Positions 58,321 through 64,000 of a stretch of 64,000 nucleotides of DNA are shown here, in pieces. Each line of letters begins with the position of its first letter. The stretch's first letter is position 1. The DNA comes from Zygnema cylindricum (lineage: Eukaryota > Streptophyta > Zygnematophyceae > Zygnematales > Zygnemataceae). The notes under the pieces are model-generated. The model ran no database searches. It worked only from the letters and a program-made list of their open reading frames with translations, and was not told where the DNA came from. The stretch covers positions 32,121-96,120 of the forward strand of contig JBBHKE010001214.1 in assembly GCA_037447655.1 (NCBI GenBank), read 5' to 3'. The translations under genes and the position numbers were made by a program.

Positions 58321-60142
58321 CGATGCGGCATGACAGCTGTCGTGCATGAGAGGCAAGCAAGCCAACATGCATCACAACCAACACAGGTATGCTCACAAAC
58401 ATATATACCAACGAAAATAAATATGAAAAGGCAAATATTCTATACACCACGAGAAGGAATAAAGGTGAAAATGAACTAAAGAGAGAAGGGAAAGAGTACT
58501 CCCCTAGGGTGAAGTGGACCCAATAATTCCCCCCCCAGCTCCTTAGCCTGTAGAGGAGTTGGTTAACAAAACTGGGGGCCTCGAACAGGTAAGGAAGCAC
58601 TAATGGTCAGCCAGGTTGAAAGATAATGGACGAGAGAGGCACTCCATGTGGAACCCCTGATCACTACCTGTATATGTATAACACCCTCTGCAAACTCAAC
58701 ATCTCATTAGTATCAATGTTAACCACAGGGAGAATGTGTAAAGGGACATTAGTGTCAGAAGTATCCAAGAGATAACGTGAGTCGATGAGAAGACTGGGCT
58801 CACTAAAAGTTTCCGCCATAGTGAGGTGTCGAAAAGGATCCTTTCGAGAAAAAAAAGTCGTAGTTCTCTTCCCTACGGTCGATACTAGAGAATGCACAGC
58901 CAACAGGTCAAGCAAGACTCGACCTGGAAATAATACTCCAATAACAGAGCCAGCAACTGGCCGCAATTGCTGCAGAAGTGGCAGCCGTGCGATCAAAATC
59001 TCCCTCCAAGACTCTTGTTTTGACGCCTGTTCAAAAACTCCACCGGAGAAAATAAGAGTTACTACAAAAGCTTGCGGAGCTTGAATAAGAAACCGCAGCG
59101 GGCGAAAACGATGACGATGTGATGGGGTGGGACATGGAACCTCATAAGCCCATCACGCACAATCCTTATTTTTTGGAGCTTGGAATGTCTGCATGGGAGA
59201 TAGTCGTAGGCAGCTTCGTAGCTCAACATCCGCGCAGATAACTGACAAGCAAAGACTGGCTCAAGGAGACCACAGCAGAATGACAAGTGGACCTTTGTCC
59301 TTCACCCCCAAGACAGTCATTTTGAACGACAAAATAGGTCTCGAAATCAAACCCACAAACCCGCCTCCTCGAGCCGCAAAGAAATTGCCTCCCGGATTCC
59401 AGAATTACAAAACAATAATTACTCGGAAGATAGAAAAACAATCAAATGAGGAGGAAAAACGAAACAACTAAGACTGGTTTGAAAAATATTTGGCATAACG
59501 TTCGGAAGATACCACACCAAAAACGCCACCAGAATAGGAATCCGAACAAGAAAGTGAGGAAGTACGGGGGGGGGGGGGAGAAGGAAAAACCGGAGGAACC
59601 AGCATATTCCCCCATTTCGTCACCAAAACCTCAACCTTCTTCCTCCAAACCAGCTGTGATGTTAGAAATGCATCTATTGCCCTACGCCCTCACTCACGTG
59701 AAAACACTGGCCTCTTCCCATAACCTGCCAAAAGAAATTCTCATCCAGGCCCTCGGAGAGGAGATTGATTCAGGAGGGGAGAAAATAGACCTAGTAGATC
59801 AAGCCAGATCCGTCTTTTGGTCCACCAACCAAAAGACCCCTATGATGGATAGGGATTATAAGACGTTATTTGTGGGGCTAATCCTCAACCGGATGAGAAA
59901 TTTCAAACTCAACAGATACGATGGATACCAAGATGAAGTGGTCGATACAGGAGCAATCCCAAATCTAATTACCACTTTGGCTCTGCAGCAAATGCCTAAG
60001 GAACTCCGACCGGAAATGCCTAAAGAACTCCGACCGAAAATCTGCTCGGTAACATCTGGCTGAGCACTGTTAGCAATGGGAGCCAACCAGTCCACGGAAT
60101 TTTCAAGGCCATGTTAATCAAGTTCTCCGATGACGCGGGTCA

Positions 60143-61137
60143 TGCAATTCTGTGTCCTCCATTGGACAACATAATACAGGAAGCCTCAAGATAGTTTTTA
60201 ACTAGCCCACTTTAAGCCACAACCACTGCTGCTCAAATTGGCAAACAGACAATTTGACTGCACTCATGTGCAGCATGGACTCCTTTGAGTCCATAGCAAA
60301 AAAAATCACTGAAAACGGCCAACCAGCCGATAAGTTATGAGGCAATAAAAATGCCAATTTGTACAAACTCTCAAAGGGAGAGGTGACTACCTACCAAAAT
60401 TTTCTAAGTCCTGATTCCCTCTAATAACTTCTATCTACTGAAGTACGGACCAATCAGATTACTGTACCGTACCAAAAAGTACTATTGCCGGTGTACCTAT
60501 TGTACGGCCTATGTACAACAAGGCTATTAAGCGGACGCGTGTCCATTTTTCACTCGTCTGTACGTTCCTCGGAATTCCCGCGACCGAATGTTATCTCTCC
60601 ACGTGGCTCCAGGTCATGCCACGTCACAAAACGCCAAAGTAACCTTTCCGGGATCTCAGCGAAGACGAATGCTGTTGGATGTGAACCGGCATTAATTATC
60701 GACCGTCGAAACAAATGTCAGATTCATTTGTTTCGTGCGAGATTCAGGCCGCACTGAATTTGACCCGTTCTATGATGTTACAATTACATTTCCGTTAATC
60801 AGATTAGGTGACGTAACACACTTTAATAATTAATCACACCCTATATACTCTAGCGATCTTCTACGATAGACTGGTTATAGCGGACGGCTACGCCAGGCTC
60901 TACCGGTCAGGGGTTCAAGTCCTACTGGACTTAACCTTTTTGTAGAGAGTGACTTAAAGTCACTCTCTAATCCTGTATATAGAGTGGAGGCAGCAATGGC
61001 TCTATCACTCTCTCTCTCCTTCAATGACTACAAAAAGTATGGGGGTGAGAGAAAAGAGATGAAGGCATGCTACTTGCATGTTTCTTTTCCGCTAATATAT
61101 TAAGACCTAGAAAATACACAAACTATTTATTTCAACA
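60143..61137 (-). mobile_element. Solo LTR of family C
   Basis: 995 bp, plus-strand ends TGCAATTCTG...TTTCAACA, perfect target duplication GGTCA (60138-60142 and 61138-61142). It matches both halves of C's 5' LTR in reverse orientation, which proves that those halves are one LTR. It inserted into the gypsy protease coding sequence. Confidence 0.94.
60862..61088 (+). ncRNA. Antisense U3 tRNA-like plus hairpin module (solo C LTR)
   Basis: Box-A-like CTGGTTATAGCGG (60871-60883), box-B-like GGGGTTCAAGTCC (60910-60922), then TTTTT (60937-60941). The hairpin block GGAGGCAGCAATGGCTCTAT pairs with the downstream purine arm, and TTTT lies at 61085-61088. Next to 29487-29760 this is the most tRNA-like copy. 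Confidence 0.45.
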
Positions 61138-61584
61138 GGTCAAAAGGTTTGAATTCAACTTCCTTTCTTGGTGCTGCAAGGTAAGCAGTTTAAAATTTTG
61201 CTGGGGATGGCCACCTGGACAAGGTTGAATATGGGATTAAGTGTGTGGAAGGAGCAACTTACTGTTCGGGATCTTGAGGATCAGAAAGGGGTCAAGGTGG
61301 TGGTACCCTTGGATCTATGGAATAGGGGGAAAAACAATGCTCCCGTAGCCGGTTGTTATCTTTTTTATGCCACACACACTCCAACAGAGCAGCTCGCCAG
61401 CGCTACCGATATCGTAGACTTGATATAGCAATTCCCTTTTTCTTAGCAGTGGGAAAAGCGATACCAGAGCATATTAACACAGATACCAACACTTCGGCGG
61501 GAAGTGCGCAGCTGTTTTCGCAAAGGAGAAAAAGCCTCTGGCGGAATCTTTTGAGGATCCACCCGAGAATCAAAAAATCCATCG

Positions 61585-62709
61585 ACAAGTGGTGTCATTA
61601 TCAATTCCGGATTCCGGGCTCTGGATGTTATCCATATTCTCTAGAATTAGCACGGACCTAGAGGTTGTATTCAAAGCGGGATATAACGTGGAGTCTTATG
61701 TTTCGGTGGAAATCTCCCCTGATGCTTGGGTAGTTAGTGAACACTAACTGCAATCCGGGCCCCCAGCAACTTCAATATCCATGCAGATCTCACTAAACCG
61801 CCCCAAATGTAGACGTATCCTGAAACCCCATTTAGCTATGCTGGAGCGAGTAGATCTGGTAATAGCAGGATGGCCATGTCAAGAATACTCTCTAGCAGGG
61901 AAAGGCGGGGGACATCAGGACAGCCGAAGTCGAAACTTTCTCCAGATGATCAATTTAATTTCCTGGCTCCAACAGTCCCAAAACACATCAGTGAGGTACG
62001 TTTTGGAAAATGTTCACCCGGGAGATGATAAAAAAGACAGGTCGCCAATAGCTAGAATCAAGTTAAGGAGATTCTAAGAGCTCCCCTCGTTTTTGATGCA
62101 ACGCAATTGGGATCAAGGGCTCACAGAGTTCGAGCTTACTGGACCAATCTGATACCTTTGTCAGTCCTCCACCAGCTCTTACACAACCACAAAACAGATC
62201 CCGAGATTACATTGCAACAAATTCTAGGGCCATGGCGAATGATCACTCCAGTTATCAAGGCTGACCGTCCTCCATTTTTCAAGTGCAACAAACCGGGGAC
62301 ACCACAGCGAGCCCTGCCAACCTTAGTTTCCTTCCCCAACAACCATGCATATCGAAAGGGAGCAGCCGAAATGATATTCGACAACAAAATTGAAGTTTGG
62401 ACAACACCAACGATGGAAGAACAAGAACAAGCAATGAGATTCCAACCTGTCACCACAGCAACACCTGAAATTTTAGACCTCAATAGGTGCAGCCTACTCG
62501 GACAAAGCATAGATCTCAATGAAATTGCTTGGGTAATAAAACATTCTCTTGCCTTTTCCAGCCTACAGTCTCCTAAGTCAAGGGCTAGCTACCTTCAAGC
62601 TCCACAGTCGTTAGCGGTGCAAGCCAAATTGCAGCTTGTGGGGGGAGAGAGGCAAGGAGACAGATTTTATCATCAAAATTTTCCAATCCCAACATTTCAC
62701 CCAAATTAA
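61585..62709 (+). pseudogene. C5 cytosine DNA methyltransferase domain of the gypsy element (broken)
   Basis: Motif I region FSRISTDLEVVFKAGYNVES (usual FSGIGT altered) and VSVEISPDA bind S-adenosylmethionine in the family. A TAA follows at EH*. Motif IV AGWPCQEYS has the catalytic Cys (codon 61877-61879); motif VI is YVLENVHPGDD. A frameshift near 62065 leads to RAPLVFDATQLGSRAHRVRA (motif VIII region). The C-terminal target-recognition part has PTLVSFPNNHAYRKG and EQEQAMRF; motif X is LLGQSIDLNEIAWVI. The enzyme would methylate cytosine at C5 in DNA. With a stop, a frameshift and a damaged motif I this copy should be inactive. Confidence 0.85.
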
Positions 62710-62895
62710 TGGATTCCTCAGTGGGGTGAGCGGAGGCTCGCGAGGGGACTGCTTAGCGGAAATGGTTAGCAGTAGCAATCTGACCGGAGGAGGGGAAGTA
62801 GACCCAAAGGTAGGGTTGGAATTTAATATCTCCCGCTGGGGTAGACCCCCACAGGCTTGAGCAGCGGTGGAACCCGAAAGATGGATTAGACCTTA

Positions 62896-63802
62896 GGGGA
62901 GCTGTTGAACCCTCAGCAAAAGGCCTGGCTCTCTAACCTGTTCGAGAAGAACAAACGGGTGTTCTTCGGTCAGAAAACGGCGTTGACATCTACAAAAGAA
63001 CCCTTTTCGAATCAATTTAATAAACAAGACGGCTACTGTTTGGCAGAAGTAGTACCTGCTCAGCATTAAGGAAAAGGAATTCATCGCGGTAAAGGTACAA
63101 ACCTTGGTGGAAGCAAGATTCGTGCAGGAAAGTACTGGAATCCATGGGTTTGTGTCCCCAACCGTTCTCCCTCCCAAGAAGGACTCGTTTGTGAAAACGG
63201 TAGACTTTCGGACGTGTGGAGACTACAGGATGCTCAACACGGCAACCTTACCTGACCGATACCCAATGTCTACCCCAGAAGAAAATTTCGACTCTCACGC
63301 CGGGGCCACCATTTATTCATGAAGAATGGATGCCACCAGATCGCAATAGAGCCAAAGCACCGAGAAAAGACAGCGTTTTGGGCATGGTCCCGGTTGAATG
63401 AATGCCTCTTCATGCCATTCGGGCTAAAGAATGCACCAGCCAAATACCAACGTGCCATGGATGAGGCGCTTTGTGGAATTGACTGTGCACGATGCTACAT
63501 CGACAATGTTATTATCTTCTCGAAGACCTTCGAGAACACTTGGAGCACATAAAGATTGTACTACGGGCTCTCTAAGCAGCGGGCTTGAAATGTCACCCGT
63601 GTAAGGGAAATTTTGGGGTGCAGAAAACTATTTACCTGGGACATGAAGTTACACTCGGGACAGTGGGTCCCCATATGGTCAAGGTGGCAGCCCTTGATGC
63701 CCTTCCCCCTCCTCAGGACGTCTCTGCACTCTGCATTTTTTTAAGCCTAGCTAACTCCTATCGGGATTCATCCCTGAATTTAGCAGTCACGCTCAGCCTT
63801 TG
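62896..63802 (+). pseudogene. Gypsy reverse transcriptase (broken, 3'-truncated)
   Basis: Pre-RT segment LGELLNPQQKAWLSNLFEKN, then KEKEFIAVKVQTLVEARFVQ and GFVSPTVLPPKKD. RT fingers and palm follow: GDYRMLNTATLPDRYPM, NGCHQIAIEPKHREKTAFW, LFMPFGLKNAPAKYQRAMDE. The catalytic YIDD reads YIDN (Asn codon 63505-63507). The thumb YLGHEVTLGTVGPHMVKVAA and connection (LANSYRDSSLNLAVT) run up to LTR H. Several frame breaks occur (for example after GATIYS near 63320). Confidence 0.88.
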
Positions 63803-64000
63803 TGTTGAAAAGAGGTAATTAATAGTTCACTTCCCTATTTTAGTTTTGTTTTAAAGAAAGAGAGTAAGGATCAAAGGCGCGCCATGGTTGCCGCTATATT
63901 TAGAAAGTGGCAGTTTTTGCAGTTAAGGGTATTTTGGCTAAAATGATGCTTAGGTCTAGATTTGAACCTGTGACCTCTAGACTCTTTAGAGCCTAACGCC
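63803..64000 (+). repeat. LTR H (5' end only, cut by window edge)
   Basis: Starts TGTTGAAAAGAGG like family C. On the minus strand it carries GCGGCAACCATGGC and a box-B-like GGTTCAAATCTAGACC (63968-63953), matching the U3 module in position and orientation. It truncates the gypsy RT. Confidence 0.65.
63870..64000 (-). ncRNA. Antisense U3 tRNA-like module (LTR H, partial)
   Basis: Minus strand: GGCGTTAGGCTC at the window edge, box-B-like GGTTCAAATC, then the conserved GGCAACCATGG block. The 5' part lies outside the window. Confidence 0.3.

Larger units (their letters stand above)
59446..61425 (+). pseudogene. Gypsy linker and aspartic protease, split by a solo LTR
   Basis: The frame from 59446 carries a Lys/Pro-rich linker, a helical segment (LPYALTHVKTLASSHNLPKE) and then VVDTGAIPNLITTLAL, the DTGA active site of retroviral-type proteases (near 59945). 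A frameshift near 60050 leads to GIFKAMLIKFSDDAG. Removing the solo LTR joins this directly to PFLVLQGKQFKILLGMATW and SVWKEQLTVRD in the same frame, except for one TGA. The frame continues to a stop at about 61426, with VVVPLDLWNRGKNN. Confidence 0.75.
58900..63802 (+). mobile_element. Ty3/gypsy element carrying a C5 DNA methyltransferase (decayed, 3'-truncated)
   Basis: Order on the plus strand: gag-like region with stops (58930-59220), linker, aspartic protease (59930-61260, interrupted by a solo LTR), DNA methyltransferase (61585-62580), pre-RT segment and reverse transcriptase (62896-63802). LTR H then truncates it before RNase H and integrase. Its 5' LTR was not identified. Retrotransposons with captured cytosine methyltransferases have been described in some algae; this appears to be such an element. 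Confidence 0.82.

Noticed and set aside
58664-58996. Minus-strand 110-codon frame
   Set aside because: It is opposite to a better gag-like frame of the gypsy element on the plus strand (QLAAIAAEVAAVRSK) and has no family motif.

Overview
The window is nuclear DNA from a eukaryote of the green-plant lineage. Introns are spliced GT-AG, and the three host genes are a plant-type MOS1/BAT2-domain gene, a coatomer zeta gene, and a secreted beta-helix gene with a Pro-rich, cell-wall-like linker. Copia and Ty3/gypsy retroelements and hAT-like elements fill the rest. I cannot name the species. The MOS1 homologue keeps a BAT2 N-terminus close to the animal PRRC2 form, and a Ty3/gypsy element carries a cytosine methyltransferase. 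Both would suit an early-diverging streptophyte (charophyte alga, bryophyte or lycophyte grade), but this is inference.

Layout. 1-9.7 kb: MOS1-like gene on the minus strand, at least five exons, read here to a stop at 1216. 9.7-11.05 kb: divergent intergenic region holding a short hAT-like MITE. 11.05-13.68 kb: complete six-exon coatomer zeta gene on the plus strand. 13.7-16.2 kb: no gene, one MITE. 16.2-20.5 kb: six readable exons of a parallel beta-helix gene on the minus strand, with its 5' end lost next to an assembly gap. 20.6-29.1 kb: a giant inverted repeat centred at about 25743; removing the later insertions leaves arms of about 1.4 kb. 29.45-52.2 kb: a nest of copia retrotransposons. 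Element C is outermost. Element A sits inside C's 5' LTR, element B inside A's 5' LTR, and gag-only element D inside C's gag start. Exact 5-bp target duplications prove the A, B and D insertions. 52.5-57.4 kb: an LTR (F) split by a second gag-only element (E). 57.4-64 kb: a decayed Ty3/gypsy element with the order gag-like region, protease, C5 DNA methyltransferase, reverse transcriptase, split by a solo LTR and cut off by a further LTR at the right edge.

Three observations stand out. First, the LTRs of families A, B, C, F, G and the right-edge LTR share an antisense module in U3: a tRNA-like segment with a box-B-like T-arm, then usually a roughly 100-nt hairpin and a T-run, arranged like a Pol III unit. 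Second, all five internal copia starts (A-E) carry a primer-binding site complementary to the anticodon arm of initiator tRNA-Met, the half-tRNA priming mode of Drosophila copia, and the gag ATG lies inside it. Third, D and E form a gag-only family with the same primer site; D keeps an open 432-codon gag that begins inside the LTR.

The coatomer gene looks functional and the MOS1-like gene is open through every exon found. The retroelement pol genes carry stops, frameshifts or catalytic-site changes, apart from the open gag of D.
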